Shown piece after piece: positions 47,619-56,931 of a stretch of DNA of 64,000 bases. The stretch spans positions 55,474-119,473 of the forward strand of contig CAITDJ010000094.1 of assembly GCA_903891085.1 (NCBI GenBank). Reading direction: 5' to 3'. The position numbers and the translations under genes are program-made. Origin of the DNA: an uncultured Bacteroidota bacterium. Its GTDB lineage: Bacteria > Bacteroidota > Bacteroidia > Bacteroidales > F082. How positions within the stretch are numbered: position 1 is the stretch's first letter; each line of letters opens with the position of its first letter. The notes beneath the pieces were generated by a model that saw nothing but the letters and a program-made list of their open reading frames with translations, did not search any database and had not been told where the DNA came from.

Positions 47619-48124
47619 CGCAATTCAAATTACAACACATTTGAATAATTACCAACGTTTGACAAAAAAATAGCACCTGATACGAGCTTGGCAAAAGTGG
47701 CAGTTCCATGCTCCACAGACACATTAGTTGTTTATCAAACATTGGTTCTCCGTTTGGCGTAGCGTGTAAAAAATCATTTTCAAATCCCATGCGAGGCGTT
47801 GTTTGTTACCAGGTCGTTTATTATTTCCGGTCTTTGACTGATACGAAAATAATTCACCTGCCGACGAAAATTTCTATCTTCACCTCATAACAAATCAATA
47901 TATAGCCAGAGAATCAGTATTCATGCAGGTAGGCGGTTATTGTGGGTTTTCATTTCGGGTTAAAACAAAAAAACGGATTTATTTAATACACATACATGAA
48001 GAAATGCGTTAGGTATTATATTCAATCCAAGAAAATTTTAGGGCAAAATGCACTATCTTTACTGTTAATCAGTGTCGCTACTATAGCGATTGATCCTATT
48101 TGAGCAGTTTAATACCTGTCACTC
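47619..48124. other. 506-bp non-coding region, possibly containing a decayed repeat
   Basis: No gene is supported here. An open frame at 47708-47890 has no recognisable features. The composition between about 47670 and 47830 is less AT-rich than other gaps in the window, and it contains CCAACGTTTG and GGCGTTGTTTGTTACC, which are loosely inverted. This could be a remnant of an intergenic repeat, but I cannot identify it. A weak -7-like word, TATCTTTA, at 48054-48061 precedes the next gene. Confidence 0.4.
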
Positions 48125-49105
48125 ATGAAAAAACTTGTCCTCCTTATTCTATGCATTCATTTCAACATAGCAGCATATAATCAGGTGATTAAAGGGATCA
48201 TTTCCGACAAACACACCAATAGCAAGATATGGCTGGCTTCTGTCTATTTTAACGGAACATTTGCAGGAACTACCTCAGATGAGCATGGATATTTTGAGCT
48301 GGATATTTCAAAACACAGCTCCATGCCAATCACCATTAGCGCCATAGGTTACTATTCCCTTACGATGACTAATTTTTCTGTCAGTGAACCACTGATGGTT
48401 TATCTGACTCCTAAGGTTTTTGAATTAAGCGAGATTGTTGTTAGTGCCAGATCGGATCCAAAAAACAGGAAAGAAAACCTACAGTTATTCAGAACAGCAT
48501 TTCTTGGCAAAACAGCCAATGCGCAAAAATGTAAAATAATAAATGAAAGCGATATTACATTCGACAACCTGCCTGATAATGATACGCTGAAAGCATTTGC
48601 TTCAAATCCAATCATGATTGAAAACAAGGCATTAGGCTATAAAATAACCTATTATCTCGATAGGTTTGAATACTACAAAAATAGTAAAACCATCTTATTT
48701 TATGGAAACATCATCTTCACTGAAGATGCTACAATGGAAGAAACAAAAAAAGAAACCATCGAACATAGAAGAAAATACGCCTATCTCGGGTCAAGGATGC
48801 ATTTTTTCAGGGCACTTTGGACTGACAGTTTGGCCTCGGCCGGGTTTACAATCAAAAGTCCGGCAACTGAAAAGTTGGACTATAAAGACATTATATTTAT
48901 AGACGTAAACGGGGAAAAATATCTCAAAAACTCCGAAAATTTATCCATTCGCTTTAATAAAAGTATCAGTAATATTGTTTTTCTTCATGAAAACACTTTC
49001 TTCGGAAAAAACGGATATTTTGATCCTTTGGCCATTGGATGGAAAGGTGAAATGGCGAAACAACGTATCGCCGACTGGCTGCCTTATGAGTATACTGCTG
49101 AATAA
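48125..49105 (+). CDS. CarboxypepD-reg-like domain protein
   Basis: The 326-residue protein has a short signal peptide (to about residue 20) and then a carboxypeptidase-regulatory-like domain: VIKGIISDKHTNSKIWLASV, GTTSDEHGYFELDIS and ISAIGYYSLTM. It also has ELSEIVVSARSDPKNRKENL, which resembles the linker region ahead of receptor plugs. The remaining 200 residues contain NDTLKAFASNPIMIENKALG and LGYKITYYLDRF, typical of a Bacteroidota family of CarboxypepD-reg proteins without a barrel. Its role is unknown. Confidence 0.82.
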   Translation: MKKLVLLILCIHFNIAAYNQVIKGIISDKHTNSKIWLASVYFNGTFAGTTSDEHGYFELDISKHSSMPITISAIGYYSLTMTNFSVSEPLMVYLTPKVFELSEIVVSARSDPKNRKENLQLFRTAFLGKTANAQKCKIINESDITFDNLPDNDTLKAFASNPIMIENKALGYKITYYLDRFEYYKNSKTILFYGNIIFTEDATMEETKKETIEHRRKYAYLGSRMHFFRALWTDSLASAGFTIKSPATEKLDYKDIIFIDVNGEKYLKNSENLSIRFNKSISNIVFLHENTFFGKNGYFDPLAIGWKGEMAKQRIADWLPYEYTAE

Positions 49106-49181
49106 TAATCCGCACTCAACAATTATCCCCTACCTTTATCCCCCACACCGAAATTTTTCGGTAAACTTTATCAGAGAATCC

Positions 49182-50150
49182 ATGAAGAATTTAAAATCAA
49201 TTTCTGCTTATCTAATGTTATTTGCATTGTTAGCATCAGTATTGAGTGCTTGTCAAAAAGAAGAAGCAACAAAAATCAATCCGGCAATCAGTTGGGAAAA
49301 TCCTGCTGACATCTTTTACGGAACCCTGCTCGATACCCTACAACTCAATGCAACGGCCGATGTGGTAGGTACTTTTGAATATACTCCGGCAGCAAATACA
49401 AAACTCAATGAAGGCACTAATCAGGAGTTGAAAGTTATTTTTACGCCCAATGATGCCACTGTATACAATTCAGCCAGCAAAACAGTAATTATCAATGTAT
49501 TGCCGGCAAGTTTAAGTACTGCCATTTTCAATCCTGATGTAACTTATGGTTCAGTCACAGATATTGATGGCAACAGGTATAAAACAATCACTATCGGCAC
49601 ACAAACCTGGATGGCCGAAAACCTACGCACCACAAAATACCGCAATGGTGATGCCATACCCGAAGTAAGCGGAAATACTGCCTGGATCGGTTTAAGTACG
49701 GATGCCTACTGCAATTATGAAAACAGTACGGATGAAATCAGGATTGCCACCATGGGCCGGTTGTACAATTGGTTTGCTGTAACAGACAGCCGCAATATTG
49801 CCCCTGAAGGCTGGCATGTGGCCACTGATGCCGAATGGTCAACGCTGACAAGTTTTCTGGGAAATGAAACCAATGCCGGTGGCAAGTTAAAAGAAAAAGG
49901 GAACACACATTGGAACAGTCCGAATAACGGGGCAACCAATGCAAGTGGGTTTACTGCATTGCCAAGTGGAAGACGCGAATACAATACCGGTTTGTTCATT
50001 AACGATGGCTATGACGGATTCTGGTGGACTAGTTCGGCTTATAATCCCGATTATTCGTGGTATCGCTACCTTCATTACGATGTATCGGCCATCTATCGCG
50101 CCAACTTTCATAAGCAATATGGCTTTTCGGTTCGTTGTGTGAAAGATTAA
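49182..50150 (+). CDS. FISUMP-domain lipoprotein
   Basis: The 322-residue lipoprotein has lipobox LSAC at about residue 23, a short domain with repeated VTFTPNDATVYN-like beta pattern (Big/MBG-like), and then a FISUMP (Fibrobacter succinogenes major paralogous) domain. The domain starts ITIGTQTWMAENLRTTKYRN, with GRLYNWFAVTDSRNIAPEGW and ending FWWTSSAY...FSVRCVKD. I chose the ATG at 49182, because an upstream in-frame ATG (48975) lies inside the preceding gene and would precede the signal peptide by 69 residues. The function is unknown. Confidence 0.85.
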   Translation: MKNLKSISAYLMLFALLASVLSACQKEEATKINPAISWENPADIFYGTLLDTLQLNATADVVGTFEYTPAANTKLNEGTNQELKVIFTPNDATVYNSASKTVIINVLPASLSTAIFNPDVTYGSVTDIDGNRYKTITIGTQTWMAENLRTTKYRNGDAIPEVSGNTAWIGLSTDAYCNYENSTDEIRIATMGRLYNWFAVTDSRNIAPEGWHVATDAEWSTLTSFLGNETNAGGKLKEKGNTHWNSPNNGATNASGFTALPSGRREYNTGLFINDGYDGFWWTSSAYNPDYSWYRYLHYDVSAIYRANFHKQYGFSVRCVKD

Positions 50151-50220
50151 ACCGAATTATTTGTGCGGTACAGACAAAAAACGATTTCAAAATATTTTTA
50201 ATTGGCGATCAGGTTTTTTA

Positions 50221-50228
50221 TATCTTTG
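50221..50228 (+). promoter_or_regulatory. candidate -7 element of tRNA-Leu
   Basis: TATCTTTG matches TAnnTTTG exactly and ends 22 bp before the mature tRNA 5' end. Confidence 0.5.
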
Positions 50229-50250
50229 CGCTCCCAACGTTCTTTTACAT

Positions 50251-50334
50251 GCCCGGATGGCGGAATTGGTAGACGCGCTGGTCTCAAAAACCAGTGAGGT
50301 TACACTCGTGCCGGTTCGATCCCGGCTCCGGGTA
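50251..50334 (+). tRNA. tRNA-Leu (anticodon CAA)
   Basis: The sequence folds into a class II tRNA. The acceptor arm GCCCGGA pairs with TCCGGGT with one G-U pair, and the discriminator base is A at 50334. The anticodon stem CTGGT/ACCAG holds the loop CTCAAAA with anticodon CAA at 50285-50287. The T arm has GGTTCGATCCC, and there is a variable arm, as expected for leucine tRNAs. CCA is not encoded. It decodes UUG. Confidence 0.95.
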
Positions 50335-50343
50335 CATGTGCAG

Positions 50344-50380
50344 AAGGTTGTCTTTATTCAAGGCAACCTTTTTTCTTTTT
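50344..50380 (+). terminator. Rho-independent terminator after tRNA-Leu
   Basis: AAGGTTG and CAACCTT form a stem with a further CTT/AAG inner pair at 50344-50370, followed by a T-rich run (TTTTCTTTTT). Confidence 0.85.
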
Positions 50381-50483
50381 AGATAAGAATTTTGTGCTTG
50401 CATATTGTTGGCACTGAATAATTGCTACTTTAGTGTTCCTTTTCGATACATTGAATTGGCAGTCTGTAAATATCCTGAAAAAA

Positions 50484-50909
50484 ATGCCTGAAAAAAGCCT
50501 TTCATACTCCAATGATGAGATCACCGTTATCTGGGAACCACACAAATGTATCCATTCGGGCAACTGTGTCAGGAAGTTACCTCTGGTTTTTAGTCCGGCA
50601 CAACGCCCCTGGGTAAATGTGTTGAATGCTGACACCGAAAAAATTAAAGTCGCGATTGACTTATGTCCTTCGGGAGCACTTTCTTATCTTATTAAAAACA
50701 ATATTACAATGGAAAATGAATCTATCATGAGTATCAAAATAGTTCCAAATGGCCCGATCCTGGTTGGTGGAAATGTTGAAATCACAGATCAAAAAGGGAA
50801 TAAGGAAATAAAAGAAACCATGTTTGCGCTTTGCCGTTGCGGTGGATCACACAAAAAACCATATTGCGACGGATCACACAATATTATTGGGTTTCAGGAC
50901 GACAAATAA
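50484..50909 (+). CDS. Fer4_19 plus CDGSH iron-sulfur protein
   Basis: The 141-residue protein fuses two Fe-S domains. Residues about 10-70 form a mono-cluster ferredoxin domain like E. coli YjdI, with cysteines in HKCIHSGNCVRKLPLVF and DLCPSGALSYL. Residues about 85-140 form a CDGSH domain whose motif is LCRCGGSHKKPYCDGSH; its three cysteines and one histidine bind a [2Fe-2S] cluster. I chose the ATG at 50484 because the upstream ATG adds unrelated sequence. The redox partner is unknown. Confidence 0.9.
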   Translation: MPEKSLSYSNDEITVIWEPHKCIHSGNCVRKLPLVFSPAQRPWVNVLNADTEKIKVAIDLCPSGALSYLIKNNITMENESIMSIKIVPNGPILVGGNVEITDQKGNKEIKETMFALCRCGGSHKKPYCDGSHNIIGFQDDK

Positions 50910-51070
50910 AAGTGATTACTAACAGGTGATTACACATTTATAACAACAACATTGAATTGAGTATTTTATTTCGCAAAAACCTTTTCATATTGATACAAGA
51001 ACTGAAAAATGATTCTGGAAATCCATCAACTGCGTTTCAACCTGTCTAAACTTCTACAAATTATATTATT

Positions 51071-51763
51071 ATGAATAAAGTAGTCAATAACGCGCTCGAA
51101 GCCATACGTGGTTTGGAAGACAATATGACCCTGATGTTAGGCGGATTCGGTCTTTGCGGAATCCCCGAAAACTGCATCACAGCACTTTACGAAAGCGATG
51201 TGAAAGGGCTAACCTGTATTTCGAACAATGCCGGGGTGGATGATTTTGGGCTGGGATTTCTGTTGAAGAAACACCAGATCAAAAAAATGATTTCGTCCTA
51301 TGTGGGTGAAAATGTAGAGTTTGAACGACAACTGCTTAGTGGGGAACTCGAAGTGGAATTGATTCCGCAAGGCACTCTGGCAGAGCGCTGCCGTGCCGGC
51401 GGAGCCGGTATTCCGGCATTCTTTGTTCCGGCTGGGTATGGAACCGAGGTCGGCGAAGGCAAAGAGGTGCGTGAGTTCAATGGCAAAATGCATCTGCTCG
51501 AACATGCGCTGACTGCCGATTTTGCGATTGTAAAAGCCTGGAAGGGCGACACCTACGGGAATTTGATTTATCGGCACACGGCAAATAATTTCAATCAGGC
51601 CATGGCTATGGCAGGCAAAATCACCATTGCCGAAGTGGAAGAACTTGTTCCGGCTGGCACACTCGATCCTGACCAGATTCACACACCGGGAATTTTTGTA
51701 CAACGTATTTTCCAGTCGAAAGACCTTGAAAAACGGATCGAATTTGCCACAACAAGTAAATAA
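51071..51763 (+). CDS. 3-oxoacid CoA-transferase, subunit A
   Basis: The 230-residue protein has the family I CoA-transferase alpha pattern: [51 protein letters not shown] and a late [20 protein letters not shown]. Together with the next gene it exchanges CoA between succinyl-CoA or acetyl-CoA and a 3-oxoacid or short-chain acid. It could be scoA- or atoD-like; the substrate is not set by sequence. The B subunit follows after 29 bp. Confidence 0.93.
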   Translation: MNKVVNNALEAIRGLEDNMTLMLGGFGLCGIPENCITALYESDVKGLTCISNNAGVDDFGLGFLLKKHQIKKMISSYVGENVEFERQLLSGELEVELIPQGTLAERCRAGGAGIPAFFVPAGYGTEVGEGKEVREFNGKMHLLEHALTADFAIVKAWKGDTYGNLIYRHTANNFNQAMAMAGKITIAEVEELVPAGTLDPDQIHTPGIFVQRIFQSKDLEKRIEFATTSK

Positions 51764-51792
51764 GTTTTTAATAATCAGAAAAATAGCAGGTT

Positions 51793-52449
51793 ATGGCTTT
51801 AGATAAAAATGGCATTGCCAAAAGAATAGCACAGGAACTCAGAGACGGTTATTATGTTAACCTCGGTATTGGTATTCCAACGTTGGTTGCCAATTTCATT
51901 CCCGAAGGTGCCGAAGTAGTGTTACAATCTGAGAATGGATTGCTCGGAATCGGTCCTTTCCCCACAAAAGAAAATATCGATCCGGATTTGATTAATGCCG
52001 GTAAACAGACTATCACCTATACCAAAGGAGCAGCTTTTTTCGATTCGAGCATGAGTTTTGCCATGATCCGCGGTGGACACATCGACCTTACGGTGCTGGG
52101 CGCTTTTCAGGTATCTGATACCGGTGATATTTCCAGTTGGAAAATCCCGGGCAAGATGGTAAAAGGGATGGGCGGTGCGATGGATCTGGTGGCTTCTGCC
52201 AAAAACATTATCGTGGCCATGGCTCATTGCGACCCTTCAGGGAAATCAAAATTATTGAAAACGTGTACATTACCACTTACAGGTGTGCGTTGCGTGAAAC
52301 GTATTGTTACAGATCTGGCGGTTATTGATGTGACCAATAATGGCTTCAAATTGATTGAAAGAGCGCCAGGCGTGAGTGTTGATGAAATTGTTGCTGCCAC
52401 CGAAGGTCGCCTGATTGTCGAAGGAGAAATTCCTGAGATGAATGTTTGA
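51793..52449 (+). CDS. 3-oxoacid CoA-transferase, subunit B
   Basis: The 218-residue protein has [20 protein letters not shown] and [16 protein letters not shown], in which glutamate 47 of the S-E-N-G motif is the catalytic residue that forms the CoA thioester. It also has [20 protein letters not shown] and [20 protein letters not shown]. It pairs with the A subunit. With the acyl-CoA synthetase and butyrate kinase nearby it suggests short-chain acid activation or ketone-body-type metabolism. Confidence 0.94.
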   Translation: MALDKNGIAKRIAQELRDGYYVNLGIGIPTLVANFIPEGAEVVLQSENGLLGIGPFPTKENIDPDLINAGKQTITYTKGAAFFDSSMSFAMIRGGHIDLTVLGAFQVSDTGDISSWKIPGKMVKGMGGAMDLVASAKNIIVAMAHCDPSGKSKLLKTCTLPLTGVRCVKRIVTDLAVIDVTNNGFKLIERAPGVSVDEIVAATEGRLIVEGEIPEMNV

Positions 52450-52764
52450 AACACCATCAAACTACCAATACTTTTATTAAATCGTTTTTTTTTGACCAAA
52501 ACTTCCATGAAGCCGGAAGTCAGAAATATTGCTGTTTTATGCTGATCGTATGAATCCAGCCAAACGTAACATTCATTGAATGATGATTTTTGTAATGGAA
52601 GAATTATCTAATCGAAAATTGATTTGATGAACATTTTCAGACGAAATGACAATTGAAATAATTATTCTTTCTCTGGATCAATTAATTAATAATAATCTTT
52701 GTGCTTTCCGTTTAAACTGTCAACATTTTACTTACCTTGCCACGTTAACCCAAAATAAATAGGT
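52450..52764. other. 315-bp non-coding region before the acyl-CoA synthetase gene
   Basis: The region is AT-rich and carries no supported gene. A short 6-bp inverted repeat ACTTCC/GGAAGT at 52501-52520 follows a T9 tract and is too weak to be called a terminator. No convincing promoter for the next gene was found. Confidence 0.5.
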
Positions 52765-54414
52765 ATGTTAAGCACCCGCTTAGTAGACTATATTGAAAAT
52801 AGCCTTAAGAAAAATCAAAATATTACAGCTCTAACAGATTATAATGGTGATAGTTATACATATGCTGAAGTTGCAAATCAACTGATTAAATTTCACCTGC
52901 TATTCGAAAAGGCAGGCCTCAAACAAGGTGATAAAGTTGCCCTGCTTGGCAAAAATTCAGCCCGATGGTGTATAGGTTACCTTTCTGTCATCACGTATGG
53001 CGCTGTCATCGTACCCATTTTACCTGATTTTAAGGCTGAAGATTTACGCTACATAATAAATCATTCCGATTCGGTTTTCCTTTTTTGTGCAGATAACATC
53101 TATCAGGAGTTGGATATTCTGAAAATTCCTACGGTAAAGGTTGTTTTCTCCCTGAATAATTCTCAACTATTATATTCGGCCAGTGAAACTGTTTCCAATG
53201 CCATTTCATCTGCAACTACATTGTTTGATGAAAAATACCCTGATGGTGTTGCTACCAAAAACTTCGGTTTTCCTACCGTAACGAATGATATGTTGGCAGT
53301 TATCAGCTATACTTCAGGCACAACGGGCTTTTCGAAAGGTGTGATGCTGTCACACAATAGCCTGACAGCCAATATACGATATGCTCAAAACAATATGCCG
53401 CTGAAGTCGGGTGATTCAATCGTGTCATTCTTACCACTCGCCCATACCTATGGATGTGCATTCGAATTTATATTTCCGTTCACATTGGGTTGTCAGATTA
53501 CCATTCTTACAAAGACCCCATCGCCTCAGGTAATTATTCAGGCTTTTCAGGAGATCAGACCTGCATTGATACTATCGGTTCCGCTGGTTATCGAAAAGAT
53601 TTACAAGAAACAAATCCTTCCCGAAATTACCAAAACAAAATTGAAGATTTTACTCAGAATTCCAGGTATCAGAAGCATTATCTATACCAGAATCAGAGCC
53701 AAGCTAGTCAAAATTTTCGGTGGTAATTTCAAGGAAATAGTCATTGGTGGCGCTCCGTTGAACAGCGAAGCCGAGATTTTTTTCAGAAAAATTAAATTTC
53801 CTTACACGGTCGGTTATGGAATGACCGAATGTGGCCCACTTATCAGCTATGCCCCTTCAACGGTAATTAAATGCGGCTCTTCCGGCAAACCGGTCGATAC
53901 CCTGGAAGTTAAAATTGATTCTCCGAATCCACAAAAAACAGTCGGTGAAATAATGTTACGTGGTGCAAATGTTATGCTTGGTTATTATAAAAATGAAGAA
54001 GCCACAAACGAAATACTTGATGCCGAAGGCTGGCTCCATACGGGCGACTTAGGCATTATTGACCGTCAGGGCAATATTTTTATCAAGGGGCGGTGTAAAA
54101 GTTTGCTCCTCGGTGCCAATGGCAAAAATATCTACCCCGAAGAACTTGAAGCACATATTGACAACAAATTTGGTGTTGGAGAATCACTGATCGTGCATCG
54201 CGATAATAAACTGGTTGCCCTTATTTATCCTGATGCCGAAGTTGTTGAATCCAATAAAATATCGGAAGAAGAGCTGCAAAATATGTATAAGCATTACCTG
54301 AAAGAAGTCAATGCTTCAGTTCCATCCTATATGAAAATTTCGAAATATGAAATTTATCCTGAAGAATTCCTGAAAACACCCAAACGCAGTATCCGTAGAT
54401 ATTTATATTCATAA
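52765..54414 (+). CDS. long-chain acyl-CoA synthetase (AMP-binding)
   Basis: The 549-residue protein has the ANL superfamily motifs YTSGTTGFSKGVMLSH (P-loop-like A3), GYGMTECGPLI (A5), GWLHTGDLG (A7) and a C-terminal KTPKRSIRRYLY (A10 region, with lysine). It activates a carboxylic acid with ATP and CoA. The form matches the FadD/long-chain acyl-CoA synthetase group common in Bacteroidota. It has no close upstream neighbour in the same operon. Confidence 0.92.
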   Translation: MLSTRLVDYIENSLKKNQNITALTDYNGDSYTYAEVANQLIKFHLLFEKAGLKQGDKVALLGKNSARWCIGYLSVITYGAVIVPILPDFKAEDLRYIINHSDSVFLFCADNIYQELDILKIPTVKVVFSLNNSQLLYSASETVSNAISSATTLFDEKYPDGVATKNFGFPTVTNDMLAVISYTSGTTGFSKGVMLSHNSLTANIRYAQNNMPLKSGDSIVSFLPLAHTYGCAFEFIFPFTLGCQITILTKTPSPQVIIQAFQEIRPALILSVPLVIEKIYKKQILPEITKTKLKILLRIPGIRSIIYTRIRAKLVKIFGGNFKEIVIGGAPLNSEAEIFFRKIKFPYTVGYGMTECGPLISYAPSTVIKCGSSGKPVDTLEVKIDSPNPQKTVGEIMLRGANVMLGYYKNEEATNEILDAEGWLHTGDLGIIDRQGNIFIKGRCKSLLLGANGKNIYPEELEAHIDNKFGVGESLIVHRDNKLVALIYPDAEVVESNKISEEELQNMYKHYLKEVNASVPSYMKISKYEIYPEEFLKTPKRSIRRYLYS

Positions 54415-54501
54415 CAAGCATGGGTGTTGTTTTGTCAATGGGATCAGGTTTTTCAAATTTTAAAACTGCTGCCTGATCTGTTCATTCTTACAACCCAGTA
54501 T

Positions 54502-56931
54502 TTAATCGTGCTGGTCACTTACAATTATCACCTTCTCCCCTGCTTCCAGGTCAAACCAGAATATCAACTCATCCTTTATGGACTTACTTGAAGGCATCTT
54601 CCCATTCACAGTCACTGATTTTGACTTGGTAATAAAGCTCAAACCATTGATTTTGTTTATATTATTGTTTTCGATCAGTATGCTTCCGTCATTTTGAATG
54701 GAATAACTTATTTGTTGCACCGACTCCTGATAGTTGAGAAATTCGCCCATGGTTAGCGGCAACAATCTTCCGGCCAGATGCAACGCATGTATTCTCGAAA
54801 GCGCCTGATTAAAAGGTTCGCTGGCAACAATATCTCCGTCAGCGTTTTTTGTCCAAAACCCGATGTTTTTATCAACCCAGGCGGGATATACATGATTTAT
54901 ATAAACCGAATGATAATTAAGTAAACCAAGTAAACGTGTTGTATCAAAAAAATAATTCCACAAAGATGGATTTTTCAATTCAAGAGAACTGCCTGTCGAC
55001 CAAAGTATTCCATCAAAACGTCTTGGGTTCCGTGAAATCATTCGGTCGGGAAAACAATCGCCAAAACCCGGATACGGAAAAATCAGGTTTCCATAAAAAT
55101 GCCAGGCGTCATAAGGTCTCACATCTTCGTAATATGGATTCCAGAAATTACGAATACCATACTTTCTGAACAGATCAGCGGCAAATTGCGGTGAATCAAT
55201 ATTGAATCCATCACAGGCAACATTCTCCCTGTTATTACTGGGATTATTGTTGTAACCATGATCGATCCAGGTGGGTGATCCAAACTCAGTTTGCATAAAA
55301 CCCAGCGCTTCATCCATAAACTGCCTGTTGGAAGTAAATTGTTCGGGTGTGTGCAAACATATTTCAAAACCAGCCTGATTGAGTTGCTTCAGGAAAGGCA
55401 GAAACGCAGTATCTGATTTGATTGTTGCATGCCATCCTTTAAATGAACCCTTGCTGATCAATTCATTACTGATATTGTCCGGATTGTGGTAAAAAACACT
55501 CTTCGTTACCGGAATTTCATATTTTGCGAATCCACCAACAGCTTCTTCAATATTCAAAATATCCTCACGACCGAAATTCACTGCGCGGTGGGTACGCATA
55601 TCGGTCCAATCGGCATGTTCGGTCCAGATTATGGCAGCCTCGTAACCTGATGGAACAGGCATTATCCGAGGCAAATTTTTTAGGGTGCTGCCAATTGAAA
55701 TATTGAATCGTCCATACAACGTATCATCCTTACTATATTCATTATCAGATATATCCCTGAATACATCTGACTTCCGTTTCAACAAAGGAAAATACAATTG
55801 CGGATGATCCGGAGCATAATCCAGATTGAGTAATAGCAATTTCTCATTTACTGAAACCTGTCCTGAAGAAATATCATTTAAATGATAAATTGTTGTTTGT
55901 CTTTTTTCTTTTCCAAATGTAACGCCTTGTTTGTCAATATAATATTCATCCTGAAAAACGCTTTCATCAAGCAATGCATTTTTCCGGTAAACTTTACTCA
56001 CCGAATCTGTAAACCAAATTGCCAAACTATGCCGGTTGAGTTTAATACCTCTGTTAAAGGTCGACACAAGCTGGCATTGCAGTTCAGAATTTCCAACTTT
56101 GGCTGTCAGGCATAATTCATCAGTGGAAATTTTATTATTGGAAACCAGTGTAATACGATAAAATTCATTCAGTTTTTCAGCACTTTTTATCGACCAGACA
56201 TCAGATAGAACATTTTTTACCCTATTTCTTTTTTTTTCACCTGAAATCAACGCCAACGGAAAAGTGATAGGTTCACCAGCAATATCAGCGATTAAAACTG
56301 AGCCGGATTTTTTGTAAAATAAAAGATGATAGAATTCATTTTTGAACAAAATCTCAGCTATTCCGGCGTGCTCTGTTTTTGATATTTTTGGAATATAAAC
56401 TGGCATTGCAATTGATTCAATCTGTAGTGAAAGTGCATCAGTATCAATCAATTCCATGCCTGGATTCCACAGATACATCTTCAATTTGCTTCCATTAACA
56501 ATATCAGATGGTATACTGAAACTGGTAGAAGCCCTGGTCCATCGGTTGGTTTTTCTAATTTCATCTTTCAGGCTAAGCCCGTGCCAATAAACCATCGAAT
56601 CGCCCCGATGAATAGTAATAACAAATAAGGCTGATGTTGGCAATTGTCGAAGCCTGAACGCTGCATCAATTCGAATTTGAAGGTTTTTCCCAACCAATGA
56701 ATCTGAAAATGGAACCTCAAGACCGCAACCATATTCCATCTCAGCAAAGGTCCGGTGAATATGATTTCCATCATAGGCATCTGAATCGTAAAGACCATTA
56801 CTATTCAGCCATTGCCGATTTTTGCCTGTTGTTTCAAAACCATTAACATAAACCTGCGTTCTGCCCGGCGTTGACCAAACGAATGCAAGAACAACAAAAA
56901 AAAGGAAGCCCCTGACAAAAGCCTTATTCAT
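54502..56931 (-). CDS. secreted protein with polysaccharide-deacetylase-like C-terminal domain
   Basis: The 809-residue protein has a signal peptide ending STPGRTQ, a jelly-roll-like N-terminal part (residues about 25-180), and a C-terminal region from about residue 430 containing AAIIWTEHADWTDMRTHRAV, GFEICLHTPEQF and SPTWIDHGYNNNPSNNREN. These recall the metal-binding strands of the NodB/glycoside-deacetylase barrel. It overlaps the end of butyrate kinase by 8 bp, so the two are co-transcribed. The family is not known to me by name. Confidence 0.7.
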   Translation of the reverse strand: MNKAFVRGFLFFVVLAFVWSTPGRTQVYVNGFETTGKNRQWLNSNGLYDSDAYDGNHIHRTFAEMEYGCGLEVPFSDSLVGKNLQIRIDAAFRLRQLPTSALFVITIHRGDSMVYWHGLSLKDEIRKTNRWTRASTSFSIPSDIVNGSKLKMYLWNPGMELIDTDALSLQIESIAMPVYIPKISKTEHAGIAEILFKNEFYHLLFYKKSGSVLIADIAGEPITFPLALISGEKKRNRVKNVLSDVWSIKSAEKLNEFYRITLVSNNKISTDELCLTAKVGNSELQCQLVSTFNRGIKLNRHSLAIWFTDSVSKVYRKNALLDESVFQDEYYIDKQGVTFGKEKRQTTIYHLNDISSGQVSVNEKLLLLNLDYAPDHPQLYFPLLKRKSDVFRDISDNEYSKDDTLYGRFNISIGSTLKNLPRIMPVPSGYEAAIIWTEHADWTDMRTHRAVNFGREDILNIEEAVGGFAKYEIPVTKSVFYHNPDNISNELISKGSFKGWHATIKSDTAFLPFLKQLNQAGFEICLHTPEQFTSNRQFMDEALGFMQTEFGSPTWIDHGYNNNPSNNRENVACDGFNIDSPQFAADLFRKYGIRNFWNPYYEDVRPYDAWHFYGNLIFPYPGFGDCFPDRMISRNPRRFDGILWSTGSSLELKNPSLWNYFFDTTRLLGLLNYHSVYINHVYPAWVDKNIGFWTKNADGDIVASEPFNQALSRIHALHLAGRLLPLTMGEFLNYQESVQQISYSIQNDGSILIENNNINKINGLSFITKSKSVTVNGKMPSSKSIKDELIFWFDLEAGEKVIIVSDQHD

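Noticed and set aside
47708..47890. 60-codon open frame in the gap after the DUF2490 gene
   Set aside because: No start-site support, no signal peptide or known motif; listed as non-coding DNA instead.
48975..49181. Upstream extension of the FISUMP lipoprotein
   Set aside because: The 69 residues before the ATG at 49182 overlap the preceding gene in another frame and would bury the lipoprotein signal peptide.
54442..54478. GATCAGG/CCTGATC inverted repeat between the acyl-CoA synthetase and deacetylase-like genes
   Set aside because: The loop is 23 bases and no T-tract follows on either strand, so it is too weak to call a terminator.
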